64,000 nt of DNA from Vanessa cardui (Eukaryota; Arthropoda; Insecta; Lepidoptera; Nymphalidae), in the NCBI RefSeq assembly GCF_905220365.1, contig NC_061137.1, positions 13,544,001 to 13,608,000 on the forward strand, read 5' to 3'. The translations under genes were made by a program, and so were the position numbers. Below the pieces are notes generated by a model. That model did not search any database, was not told where the DNA came from, and saw only the letters and a program-made list of their open reading frames with translations. Below are positions 46,061-57,720 of the stretch, piece after piece (positions within the stretch are counted from its first letter, which is position 1; each line of letters opens with the position of its first letter).

Positions 46061-46705
46061 CTAGCAGAGGCACGTCTGGTGACACCTCATGCATGTTTTT
46101 GTCGACAGCAGGCCTTTGAGCTTGGACAATTCATTCTTCAGATATGTTACTTTCAAAGCGAGATGGATCTCTCTCAGCTTCCTCCTATCGCGGCTCTGCT
46201 TCGCAGCAAAATTATTCCTTTCCCTTTGTTTTCTATAGGAATCGTCGGCGTTTTGACTGGTTTGAACGGCACGACGCATTCTCGGATTGTTACCGAGTAA
46301 AGCTCCTCCGTTCTTTTCAGCCATTGCTCTGAGCGCATCCCTTTCGAAGGCTTGAAAATCTGGATCATCAGATAATGAGTCGACGTCCATCATATAACTA
46401 GGACGCTTCCTCTCGTTCACTGATACGGGGGAGTCTGGCGGCGATATCATGCCCGTTCTCATTGGGGGGCTCATTGATTGCGGGATGTATCCAGAACACG
46501 AAGACGCTGGCGAGGCTTCAGCGACGGGCACGTACATCGGCTGGACATAGCCGATGTAGGGGTAATGTTCTACACTGTGTTGCACTGTGTTCGTACACGG
46601 ATATGGAAACTCCGTATATGTTGGTACCGGTGATATGCTTTCCGATTTACACTTCACTGTGAGATCTAATGCTGCGTCATCAGCGTACGGCGTCCAGAGA
46701 GCCAT
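46061..46705 (-). CDS. bZIP transcription factor, PAR/CES-2-like, paralog 1 (214 aa)
   Basis: Single-exon gene. N-terminus MALWTPY then ALDLT (a possible corepressor-type motif). The middle is Pro/Ser/Tyr-rich. A conserved block VDSLSDD...FERDALRAMAEKNGG (108-134) precedes the basic region SYRKQRERNNFAAKQSRDRR (156-175), with N-x7-R as in PAR and giant-type factors. A short, poorly leucine-rich zipper runs to about 200. The protein ends in a C-x2-C-x3-C-x-C tail (Cys 205, 208, 212, 214). It should bind DNA as a dimer, including with its paralog at 60685-61263; about 65 of 72 residues around the basic region are identical. TTTATT on the plus strand at 45901 gives an AATAAA for the minus strand. 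The lack of introns and a CAGGTAG at 135 bp upstream suggest early-embryonic expression; that is inference. Not clearly giant, Pdp1 or vrille. Confidence 0.92.
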   Translation of the reverse strand: MALWTPYADDAALDLTVKCKSESISPVPTYTEFPYPCTNTVQHSVEHYPYIGYVQPMYVPVAEASPASSCSGYIPQSMSPPMRTGMISPPDSPVSVNERKRPSYMMDVDSLSDDPDFQAFERDALRAMAEKNGGALLGNNPRMRRAVQTSQNADDSYRKQRERNNFAAKQSRDRRKLREIHLALKVTYLKNELSKLKGLLSTKTCMRCHQTCLC

Positions 46706-46835
46706 GTTTGCTACAATGATGTCGTTACGGTGGATTGCGAGTAACTAATGATCTTGTGGGTAGCCCCTGTCTTTTTGTATGCACGGGGGTGTGGCCTAAT
46801 TGTGCAGGGCACCCCCACTCATTGCAAGGGTTGCT

Positions 46836-46846
46836 TCCGCTACCTG
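46836..46846 (-). promoter_or_regulatory. CAGGTAG (Zelda-type) motif upstream of bZIP 1
   Basis: The minus strand reads CAGGTAGCGGA. The same 11-mer is at 61368-61378 upstream of bZIP 2. CAGGTAG is the canonical early-zygotic activator site in flies. Confidence 0.45.
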
Positions 46847-46984
46847 AACCAACGGGACATATTGCAAGAACAATGGGGTGACTTGCGGTCTATTATGATG
46901 CGTTGCATAGATTTTGCATTTGCTATTCATGTCTACTGTTGTTTTTTGGCACCATCGATAGCAGAGTGTGAAGGTTGATTTCAA

Positions 46985-48835
46985 TTATATCAAGATGTCA
47001 CAATAGTTGACGCAATATCGGCAATTGTTTTCCGATACTGTCTTTATACTAAGTTCATTAGGAAAACTAAAGCATACCTATGTCAAGTTTATGGTTGAAT
47101 AGTATTTTAGATAAAATAGTTAATGTACCTACTTGGATTGAGTTGGTATAATAATCGTCTTGGTCTTTAGCCGTGTCCATTAATTAAAGTTACTTTGGAC
47201 ATTAAACAGCCTACGAATGTTAGTAATATAAGAAATACAGCCTATATTTTCATACGATTATTGGCAATTACTATAACGGTATTTTTATATCTTCGTAGAC
47301 CTCGTTAGGTAGCCTGCAAGGGCCGGGAGGAATTCAAAGACAAATAAGCATACCTATATCCACTAATCCGCAATAAACCGTCGATGCGAATTAAGGTAAT
47401 CCCTTTTCTTATCAGGGGCGGACTGAGCCCACCAATGAGATTAGCAGCCGAGGAGAAAAATACCTCCATAGGTCTACTAGACTTCCGTGTAACTGAGCAC
47501 TAAAATCCCAAGATATATTACCTAACTAAGTTACTCGAAGTTTATGATAAAATATACATAACAGATATGCCTCTCAAAGAATAACTTAACTTACATTTTT
47601 AACGGTATACCTTATAGATATAACAAAATAAATAAAATGCAATAATTATTCTCTAATATGGGGCCATTATGGACCTTGTGTATTCTTGTAGCCTTTTCCA
47701 AACGAAAATAAACAACCCTTTAGATTTAGGTATTTCATGAGATTTGTTAATAGACACATAGCATAGCTCATACAGACAAAGTCACAACCTCACCGAGTGT
47801 ATCAAAATATTATTGTCATTGTTAATGATTTCAGCCATCTCGGACTAATTACGTATCGTTACGATCGCAAAACATTTGACAAACAGAATCATTAGCTAGT
47901 TAGCTTCATCCTGTAAACAAGTTGTTAACAAAATCCGTAATCATTGTTTATTGATATTATTCGTCAAAACAAATTACGAAAATTGCAATTTTGTAAGCAA
48001 ACTCAGTATACATATTCTAAGTTTTCTAATATTGAAAATCGTAGACATTCTTTGAGCATGTCAAAATATACCCTTGTTGGACTTGCTCGTTCTTCTTAAG
48101 TCAGAGTTTGTGTTTCACAAGCCGATGATAGTTTTTATTGTGACTATTAATATGTAAGTGTGATGCCTCTCTACAGAATATAAAACAATGTTGCTTTTCG
48201 CCGTTAGATCAATTAAATTAAACAAAAAAAAAATTAACGTCGTTTTTAATAAAAGAATTAGTCAAGAGGAAGATTTAGAAATACAATACATGCATATCAT
48301 AGTAGAGAAAAGCCGAGAATATAAACATTTTTCAACCCTAGTTGCAATAAAAAAAACAGTTTCACTTTTATATATTTTTTTTCAATCATCTAAAAGTTGT
48401 ACATAGTCCCTTATTGGATCAGTGTGGACCCGGGACGAGTAGCTACTCTTTTTTAATAAAGACATAAGTATATCAATGAAATATAACGCATATATTACGT
48501 CAAGTCGTAAAGTTTTGGTTCATAAAATACCAGCCGACACTACGACTTCAAGTTTAATTTAAGACTTTAAAATGTAAATGAAACTAAAACATGTCTTATA
48601 CGAACCCATTTATTACGTCGTTCTACAGAGAAATCCAATTGCAAAGTCAGTTCCGCTGGAAAAACCAGCAGCATCCTTCATCTATATATTATTAATCTAT
48701 TCGAAAAGAATATAGTCTACTTTTTGCCTGAATACCAACCAACCCCTTTGAACTAGTAAGTATTTTATAATGCTAATAAAAAAAAAAATTACTTAGTGTA
48801 TTTAATATTCGAAACTAATGATCCATTCTAAAACT
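46985..48835. other. Intergenic between the bZIP paralogs, nothing firm
   Basis: AT-rich; the 72-codon frame at 48188-48406 has no recognisable domain. Confidence 0.4.
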
Positions 48836-48839
48836 TCAC

Positions 48840-49094
48840 TTGGTGGTAGGGCTTTGTGCAAGCCCGTCTGGGTAGGTACCACCCACTCATCAGTTAGTCT
48901 ACCGCCAAATAACAGTACTCAGTATTGTTGTGTTCCGGTTTGAAGGATGAGTGAGCCAGTGTAACTATAGGCACAAGGGACATAACATCTTAGTTTCCAT
49001 GGTTGGTGGCACGTTGACGATGTAAGGAACAGTTAATATTTCTTACAGCGTCATTGTCTATGGGTGATGGTGACAACTTACCATCAGGTGGCAG
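48840..49094 (+). mobile_element. SINE-C, full-length copy
   Basis: TGGTGGTAGGGCTTTGTGCA, CCACCCACTCATCAGTTAGT, GTTCCGGTTTGAAGGATGAG, GTCTATGGGTGATGGTGACA, ending CATCAGGTGGC without the usual Pol III-like T tail. Confidence 0.9.
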
Positions 49095-49099
49095 TCAAT

Positions 49100-50280
49100 C
49101 TTAGATTTCTAATTGATATAATTATTTGATAATTTTAATTAATATTTTTAATTTATTTCTGTATATATATGTGTTATTATTATATTCTAAGACTACGCGT
49201 TCTTGACTTACTTTAAATTATTGTACCTGTATTTATATATATCGGTTTGAAAGGTTTAATGAACCAATGTAAGTTGTAACTATTAACATAGTTCCTAAGG
49301 TTCGCGGTCCATCAACGATACGAGTATGAGGAGTGGCTAGTATTTGCACAGTCCTGATGTTCAGGGTCCCAGTTAAAAAATATAACAAATCGTTAATGAC
49401 TTATTTTTTACGCGAATCTAAATGGCGAGCTAATTGATTTGTATTACCTATAATTGAGTATGTTTCAATATCACTCAATTGAAAATCAAAATATTCTCTA
49501 GTAAAGTAGAATTATACTTGAAACAACTTATGTATCGTCATATTACACAGTGTTGTATTAAATTCCTCTTAATTAACTACACCATTCTCAAAAGAACAGA
49601 TCTCAGCATATTACAATCTGTTACCAATTTTTTTATTATTATATTATTATTGCATATTTTTTTGCGGAGATTATGCTTACAGTCGTAGCATTTGGTCAAA
49701 TAGAAACCAAATCACTCGTGAACAATGAAAGATAATTCGAACGATTCATAAAAGTTACTCATGCAGTTATAGGAAGCAAATGTCATCGTAAGGTAGACCG
49801 GATATAATTGTATTTAATTCTTATATTATTCGGAATATTTTTAACCGACATCGCAGAGAGTTAGTAGGAGAGTAATGCTGCATTTGTAGCGACTTTTTTG
49901 TATAGATAGGACAGACATCCATAAACATAATGATGACTATAACTCGTACATTTTACAACTAGGTAGGCAGTAACTAGTAAGTAGGTAGGTTACGTATTGG
50001 GTTACTTGTTTTTATTCTCGGTTTAATCTAGGTAGCAATATACCGAAGTACATAGCTAGTAGATTAAAAATGTAAGTATACTTATTTATTGTAATTATTC
50101 TATTATTAGACAATGTTCTAGAAGAATTTTATTACATTTCTAATCCTACCTACAATTGTACATAGTAGGTAATCCTCGTGTACTTAGTACCGAAATAATT
50201 ATATAACAAACAGCATCGTTGGAAAACCCGCAAAGCAGCTTAGCGTAAAACAAAACTGGGATTATAATCCGCCGTATTAA
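49100..50280. other. Intergenic, nothing firm
   Basis: AT-rich; no gene or clear repeat. Confidence 0.4.
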
Positions 50281-50400
50281 GTCATTGCAATAATGCGGGT
50301 GCTGTATTTTATAGTCATTGCCGCTGCGCAAGTTTTACGACTTCTGCAATAAATCGTGCGCCGGCGCAGGTAGGCGGGCGGTGGGCGGCACGTGTCTATG
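50281..50400. promoter_or_regulatory. GC-rich motif cluster, candidate enhancer
   Basis: Within 120 bp: TGCGCAAG (50325-50332), CAGGTAG (50367-50373), GCGGGCGGTGGGCGG and CACGTG (50389-50394), in AT-rich surroundings between the bZIP paralogs. Confidence 0.35.
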
Positions 50401-53282
50401 AGATTAATATTAATAACTGGCTATTAACGGCTAAAAAAGTTTTCTAAGTTTTTGCATGAACAGAGTCAGCAATGTTTCTATAATTAAATGACTTATTATG
50501 GTGCCGTTTATTTTATATTTAATACGTAAGTATTATATATAATTATATTATTTATTTTATTGCGTAAGATTATTCTTACTCTAGTAAAACATCGCTTCGC
50601 TCTTACCTAAATAGTAATTTTTTATTTTATCAGGTTTTGGTATTTTTTAATTTACATGGATGATTCAATATTTTAAGTTACTTTTTAAGCGAGCTCCTAA
50701 AATTTTTTTTAGTAAGTTACTATATCTTCCAAATGTTGTGATGCAGCCTTTGGTTGGCTGTTGGACTCACATAATGAATTTGCGGTCTATTTGCTTTTTT
50801 TTCAATATATTATAGGTAATAATTTAAGTCTAATATCATGTATTAATTTAACAAGCAAGCTCGTTTATCTGCTATATACCGAAACAAAATTATACTTCAA
50901 TATTTTTGTATGAATGAATAATAAATTTATTCATATTTAAGTTGATATAAAGAAATAGGTAACATAAAAATAATTAAAAAAAATACAAAAATCAAAATAT
51001 TTAACAGATTCAATAGTATCAATATGGAAGAACACCCAAGGTACGGCACTGTAGGCACATAGATATATCGTAACAATGTCTATTACATACTTATTTGAAT
51101 CACCAAGTTGGCCAAAATATCTTAAAACGCAGCAGCTGCTTCTATCGATCTTATACTGACAATTCTTCTACTTCTTGAATGCCAAGTATAAAACAAAGGA
51201 GAGATTTTATTTATTGCATTTACTCGTAATTTTTTAAACCATCATAAAACAAGCAATCCCGCTGTAGGTACCTATATCAGTACTATTGAATAATTCCGTC
51301 TAAAGGATTAAGATCGCTTAAGCCTAGCCATTGTTTTACAACATTTAAAAATATTGATGTTTTTCTTTTTGGCTCAGCGGTCAGATTATGTACGAACGGA
51401 CTTACAGTCTTAAATACCTAGATCGCGATGGTTTTACCTACATTATCATTACCTATATATATGTATATTGGTATACAGAAGTGCGATTCGGAGAAAGAGT
51501 ACAATACTTTAATATGAAGTAAGTACATACCTACACGATGTATATCTGATAATGTCTAGCGGCGGGTTTTCAAATGTAGGTATTATTATAAATTAAAAGC
51601 CCCCACTTTAAAATATTACCAGAGTTGAGTTCATATATCTGTTTTTTGTGTGTTCATTTTTGTTTGTATCGCGCTGTATATTTTCAGTCACTATAAAAGG
51701 TTGACTGAAGATGACATTTTTTGGCATTATATCATTACGCCTTTCCATACCTAAATAAAACAAAAAAAGGTACGTATGTGAAGTTGTTCTTAAACACGTT
51801 TAGTTCTTATATTATTAAGTAACGGTATTTAAAAATACTATTCAAAAGCAATTGTGCCACAAAACAAACGACCGCAGACGCGTCATGAATTCGTCTCAAA
51901 AAGTCGTCATTGTCACACAACCCTTTACTAAATAATTTTCAACAGTCGTGTATCAAAAAAGTATAAACGATGAACATAGAAACACACAAAACGAAATACT
52001 AGAACATTCACAATACACTACCCGGGGCTTAAGATAAAGGCGCCCCGTGCAAATATTTTCCCAGAATGGTCTAACGGACACGTTTGTTTGCACCAAATCT
52101 CCAAGGATTTAGATAAGTTGAAAAATCAAACATGTTGCGAACGCTTCCAAAGTGTCATCTTTAATACCGTAAATAGAATTAATATTTCGTAACTGTTAAC
52201 TCCTGTTTCACAGAATACAATATCGTTCTGCGTTTTTCAAAGTACCTACTCTTTGTAATATTTGTTTTCAAAGTACCTAAAAAAAAAGATAGAAATAATT
52301 ATTGCGATTGGTTATCTTTGAATCAGACGTACTGGCATTAATTTTTATATACGAACGTATATTGTTTAAATTAAATTGATTATTACAGTTACTTTTAATT
52401 TTGCTTTAAATAGAATTAGGTAGGGCCTTAGTGTTAATAATTCTAATATATTTTAATTAAACCATTTAAGAAAAACTTTGAAACCATTTAATTTTCAATA
52501 TATTTTATTACTAACTACTTATAACTCATTACTATAGATCTGATTTAAATCGATACATATTTTAAACGATTTCAAAAACTTATATTCTCGGTTGGAATAT
52601 AAGTTGGTAAGTTTTAACGATTCCACGATTTTCTCAAAAACTACCGATGCTAATAGTCTAACATTGCCTAATCATCTGAATAGCTTTAGACACTGAGATA
52701 AATTATAACCGAATATTTTGTATCGTTTTATACTTAATTTCAACACAAAACGCCATTGTTTCGTATTCGCAATCACACATATAAGATTTATCCTTCAATG
52801 CAAGGGAGAGATCGATATTACATAACGTAAGGGTGAATGGGGTCGCACCCTCGCTCATTATGCACCGCCCATGCACCCTCGCCTGCGCAAGTTCATAAGG
52901 GTGGGGTGAAAGTATATTGAGACAATTAAGACGTAGGTAGCGGTGTATATTGTTATATACAACTATAATTACTATCTGGAAAAAGATTATTTTCATTTTA
53001 ACTACACGAAACTTTTTAAAATAATATATCTGTATTTATCGACATGTATATTTATTTATTTACTTATCTCTCTGGTGGTAATGGACCTTAGAATTGCCTT
53101 TCTTGTTCCTGTAATTAAACTTTTAAGTCGAAAAGCAATGGATAATTTTGATGAGTTGATGAGAGTAGGTTGTGTACCACCTAGTACCAGTATCTCAAAA
53201 AGTATAGAGTATTGTCATTAAGTGATATGTAAAAATACTAATATTATACACGCGAAAGTAATTCTGTTCATGGGAAATCGAG
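50401..53282. other. Intergenic, nothing firm
   Basis: AT-rich. 52840-52910 is a small GC-rich patch with another TGCGCAAG (52884-52891). No gene supported. Confidence 0.4.
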
Positions 53283-53293
53283 GATAGGAACTA

Positions 53294-53598
53294 CAACAAC
53301 AACAACAACAGCCTGTAAATTCCCACTGCTGGGCTTATGGCCTCCTCTCCCTTTGAGGAGAAGGTTTGGAACATATTCCACCACGCTGTTCCAATGCGGG
53401 TTGGTGGAATACACATGTGGCAGAATTTCTATGAAATTTGTCACATGCAGGTTTCCTCACGATGTTTTCCTTCACCGCTGAGCACGAGATGAATTATAAA
53501 GACAAATTAAGCACATGAAACAGCGGTGCTTGCCTGGGTTTGAACTCGCAATCATCGGTTAAGATGCACACGTTCTAACCACTGGGCCATCTCGACTC
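53294..53598 (-). mobile_element. SINE-A, full-length, with target duplication
   Basis: (CAA)n tail end, then the full family body to CACTGGGCCATCTCGAC. Flanked by GATAGGAACTA at 53283-53293 and 53602-53612 (11 bp, identical), so a recent insertion. Confidence 0.95.
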
Positions 53599-54074
53599 TT
53601 TGATAGGAACTAGCGAGTGATGAATTACCTAAGTAGTCGATGAAAATAAATAGAAACATTTATTATGAAAACGATACATATGTTGCTGGGTTTGTGTAGA
53701 GGATAATGAAAGTCACTAACTGGTTCACGATTTATTATCGAGACGGTACAATTATACGGACTGTGATGCACTTGATAGACACTCTGTTTTACATATGCAA
53801 TTCTTCGACTTTTATACATGATATATGCCAAAGAATATGAGATACCTACACAGATGTGAAATATATTAGTCATAGAATATGTAACTTTACTAACTGTTTA
53901 CTTTAATACCTATGTGCATATACGGCACACATACAACAATACCCGTTTACATAATTAATCTAATGTTGTGCTACCCAACATTAGATGTCATGTTGGGATG
54001 CTGGAAATTTTACCGTAATACATCTTATATACACATAGACTCTACTACTATTTCTGATACAGTTATATTGAACA

Positions 54075-56748
54075 CTAGCTATACCCGCCCGCTTCGCTGG
54101 GTATTAGTCGCAGAAAAAAAAAAATTAGTTTTTAATTTTGTAATTAATTACTGATCATCAACAATGTACAAATAATAAATTAACAAATAAAGAGAAAAAA
54201 ACATGCGAGATCTAGTCAAATTCTTATCGTCATCTATTTCATCTTCTTCAATGATGTTCTCGATAGGCTGCAGATTGGTCATAACACCTATAAAATTATA
54301 CGATGTTATATAGGTACGATGAAATTTTTAATTTAATTTCTATAGTCTGTAAAAGTTTGCATCAAACCAACACGTACTCTTTTATCCGGTTCTATCGAAT
54401 ATCAATGTTATTACATTTACAACCTTGTCAATACTTGCGAACGTGCGTCAAAGCATCCTGAGTATATTCGTGCATATGTCTTAGACTTCCACTGTACTAA
54501 GATCTTTGTCCAATATCAGCAGATACTTTATCATTCGATGTTGTATCTCGTAAATTAATGTACTCTTTGGCTCAGAGTTTTGATTGGTTGTATCGAATGT
54601 AGTTTAATCGTTCGTTCTCGACCATAGCGTACATGTCAACAATGAATTGTTAAAACAGTTGACGACACTTCAGAATATGGTTAGTTTGATTATCTCTAAT
54701 CATTATACGATACGCAAAAAAATCCATACAACTAACTCTTCGATGTCACAGAGCCTGTCGTGAGAATATTTTGATACAGTCCGAGATTATATCCATCATC
54801 TGTTCCCATAAACATAATTGGATAATCGTAATAATTGTCATACTATTGATGTGTTTCAGCGACACCTTGATTGTTTTTGTGTCGCTTAGTGATAACAATA
54901 CCTCGTTTTGTAATTTCTGTACCGACAACTACAGCTGTGACTTCAGGAGCTACGGCAGCATTAAAACGCCTTTCATGCTCTGCATTCAATGGCATTATAT
55001 CTGCATTGATAATGACTTAGAATCATTTGTTGTTTCACCTTCTAGAGCAGTTTTAAAATCTTTTACTAAACATTCATTTTCATAAAGCATAATCCTAAAT
55101 TTAGCGATGGTTTCTCGATTAGTTGTGGTACTGAACATGCATCGAAGATCAATCTTTTTCTACGTTGTGCATGGAATAAATGTCCAGAAACTGGATTTTA
55201 TTTAGATACTGAAAGAAGTGAACCAATCATATGATACACTTTAAACGTAGACGCGAAATTATTGTATTGTACAATGTTTGTTGCTCCAAATGATGTTATT
55301 TCAAAGCAAGAATTGTAATTTCTAATATGTTGAAGGAAATGTTCAGACTCCTCAGTAGTTCCCGTAACGTAGATAAGAAGAGGTTCTGGTGGTTCAACCA
55401 GTTGTGGTAAATACATTTTGTCAGTGGAGTAGCACTATATCAGCAGTTTATTTTAAACATCATAGCGTGACAATACGGGCATACTATATTCATTGAACCA
55501 ATGATCACATCGGGATTTATTGAGATTGGTTCTAGTTCTTGACTTAGTCTATTTTAATCGTTTATCATCCAGTGAATGGGCTCGCTCGTCAGGTTTTTCA
55601 GTATCTCTTGATAAAGATTCTTGTTCGAAGATCTGGAACTTGATCATAACGTTAACTAACTGTTTTGGCAACTCTCAAAGTAGAAATTCGGATTCTATTT
55701 ATTTCTAAAGGTATTTATTGTTGGTATGTTGTTTCCGTAGCTCTTTTGGATGACGCTGCGTATATATTGTTGATGTTCCGTTCTTTTGTTTCTTCAATGT
55801 CATGGTAGTTTCTATTTATATAAATTATTTTATTCAATGATGATCAATGATTTGCATTTTTTATTTCATATTTTATACTTATGGGTTGATCATGTTTACA
55901 CATGTTTTTCCTGTATACCAATTTTTATAAAGATCGGTGCATCTGTTCTCGAGTTGTAGCAGAACATACAGACAGACAAAAATGGCACAAGTGGTAAAAA
56001 TTATATCAGTCAATCATAAAAAGAATACTTATGACGAATTACGACAAAAATAAGTGTACAGGCAGACTCTAGAGATTTATATAGTAGTATAGATTTAGTA
56101 TTCACGTGCGATAGCTTTATTATTAGCGTATTTCATGTATAACTTTGGTGTTTCTATACCGATTTCTATGCTTCTTTTTTATGGAATAGTTAATACTGTT
56201 AACTTTTTTAATTTGGGATGATTGAGAGTGTTATAAGAGCAGGAATAGACAAATATAATCAGAAAGCTTCGAACTACTAAGCTATTGGGAGTGACACGTG
56301 TTATTGTGAGTCAACCATAAAAGATAGACAAAGGCTGTCTTGTGATATTTTTTACATAATTTTAAGGAGAACATTTCCGTAATACACAAATTCTATGTAG
56401 CTTTAATCATTAAGGATGTACACGCGACGGAAGCTTAAAATTTGGAGTAACTTCTCCCATTTTCTGACATTTCTCTTCACTGCTCTGCTCCTATTGACTG
56501 TAGCGTGATGAAAAGTATACTATAACCAGCTCAGGAGTATGAAAAATAATTGTACCAAGTTTCGTTAAAATCCGTCGAGTAGTTTTTGTTTCTATAACGG
56601 TTATACGGACAGACAGACAGACAGAAAAAAATTTTACTGATTGCATTTTTGGCATCAGTATCGACCCCTGATCACCCCCTGATAGTTATTTTGCAAAAAT
56701 ATTTCATGTACAGAATTGACATCCTTACAGATTTATTATAAGTATAGA
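54075..56748 (-). mobile_element. Helitron, both ends present (paralog of 11984-16764)
   Basis: The minus strand begins TCTATACTTATAATAAATC (56748) and ends GGTATAGCTAG (54075), with A|T flanks. A 72-residue remnant at 55198-55416 (minus) reads FLQHIRNYNSCFEITSFGAT, then KVYHMIGSLLSV, matching the conserved N-terminal part of Helitron Rep/helicase proteins. At 2674 bp with broken coding, it is non-autonomous. It lacks the fold-back insert. Confidence 0.88.
55198..55416 (-). pseudogene. Helitron Rep/helicase fragment (Helitron-like N region)
   Basis: LVEPPEPLLIYVTGTTEESE, HFLQHIRNYNSCFEITSFGA and TFKVYHMIGSLLSV are family hallmarks recalled from eukaryotic Helitron proteins. No nuclease or helicase motifs survive in the short remainder. 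Confidence 0.75.
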
Positions 56749-56749
56749 T

Positions 56750-56824
56750 TACTTGTCGTTCCGCCGTAATGCCGAGGTGAAGTCGAAGTTTGCGAGCTCA
56801 AAGACGGGCATGAAGCACTATTAA
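56750..56824 (+). other. Coding-like segment flush with the Helitron end
   Basis: Reads YLSFRRNAEVKSKFASSKTG, then MKHY and TAA, with GC-rich third positions unlike the surroundings. It starts immediately after the Helitron terminus. Could be the last exon of an unrecognised gene or a captured fragment; I do not recognise it. Confidence 0.3.
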
Positions 56825-57082
56825 GTTTTCATGTGTATAATTGAACCGTGTCGTGTAACCCGCAAAAGGTACCTACAGTTTCCAGGACACGGTTCCGGTA
56901 TCCAATGCTTCATTCGTCTGTTCTTCACACTTAGGGCAATTACTGACTATTAATATGTAATAGTGCTTCTGCTTTGAATAAAAATATTGAATTGAATTTA
57001 AAAACCAACCAGAAGTACCAATAAAAGTTTACACGACAAAGCGAGGACATAATGCTATAATTTTTTTTTTTAAATAGAATTG

Positions 57083-57212
57083 AGACAACATCACATACAT
57101 TACTCTGATCCCAATATAAGTAGCTTGTGTTATGGAAAATCAGAAACGGGACCTCGTAGTGGCGTATCCATGAAAACCGTTGGACACACGACTCGACCAC
57201 GGAGGTTGTCAA
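57083..57212 (-). mobile_element. tRNA-derived SINE, family B, internally deleted
   Basis: ACATCACATACATTACTCTG, then CATGAAAACCGTTGGACACA and CGACCACGGAGGTTGTCA; the B-box part is missing. Confidence 0.75.
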
Positions 57213-57424
57213 AATGACTTAAGGAGGACATAATGTCATAAAATAATATGTACCTATAGTATATTATTGTTACTATAAAAATGTTTTTGCAGTTTAAAGC
57301 TTAACAACTTTTTTCAGTGCTTCAGTTGGTTGGTACATTTCTGGGCAATACGAGTCAGTTTGTGTTTATAATTCATAACGCTTCGAATAGTTACCTATGT
57401 AAGATTAATATAATCCTCAAACCA

Positions 57425-57720
57425 TATCACCATAACATCATCAGACCACTGCTGTCCACTGCTGAACATAGGCATCCCCCAGAGCGCGCCACGTTGCTCG
57501 GTCCTCTGCGTCCCTCATCCAGCTTCTACCGGCGATCCTGCAAAGGTCCTCGGACCAGCGGGTCGTCCTACATTACGCTTTCCGAGACGCGGTGTCCGCT
57601 GTAGGACTTGTCTGCTCCAGCGGCCATCGGTCCTACGACAGATATGGCCAGCCCACTGCCACTTCAGCTTGCTGATTCTCCGAGCTATGTTCGTTACTTT
57701 AGTTCTCTCCCGACAACCTC
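57425..57720 (-). pseudogene. RTE-like endonuclease-reverse transcriptase, C-terminal fragment
   Basis: The minus strand reads KVTNIARRISKLKWQWAGHI, CRRTDGRWSRQVLQ and GKRNVGRPA. Then, in a shifted frame, WSEDLCRIAGRSWMRDAEDR, ATWRALGDAYVQQWTAVV and a stop. This WQWAGH...RW...GRP...W...RSWM...DAYVQQW pattern is the C-terminus of lepidopteran RTE-type elements. Confidence 0.8.

Noticed and set aside
46058..46662. Several plus-strand frames across bZIP 1
   Set aside because: Shadows of the conserved minus-strand gene.
52703..53221. Overlapping 97- and 92-codon frames on opposite strands
   Set aside because: No domain or splice sites; AT-rich intergenic DNA.
54040..54110. LINE (RTE) end suggested by the CTAGCTATACCCGCC block
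   Set aside because: Exact CTAG with a GC hairpin, TC at the other end, A|T flanks and a Rep/helicase remnant all fit a Helitron better.
57317..57604. 95-codon plus frame
   Set aside because: Antisense shadow of the RTE-like reverse transcriptase C-terminus.
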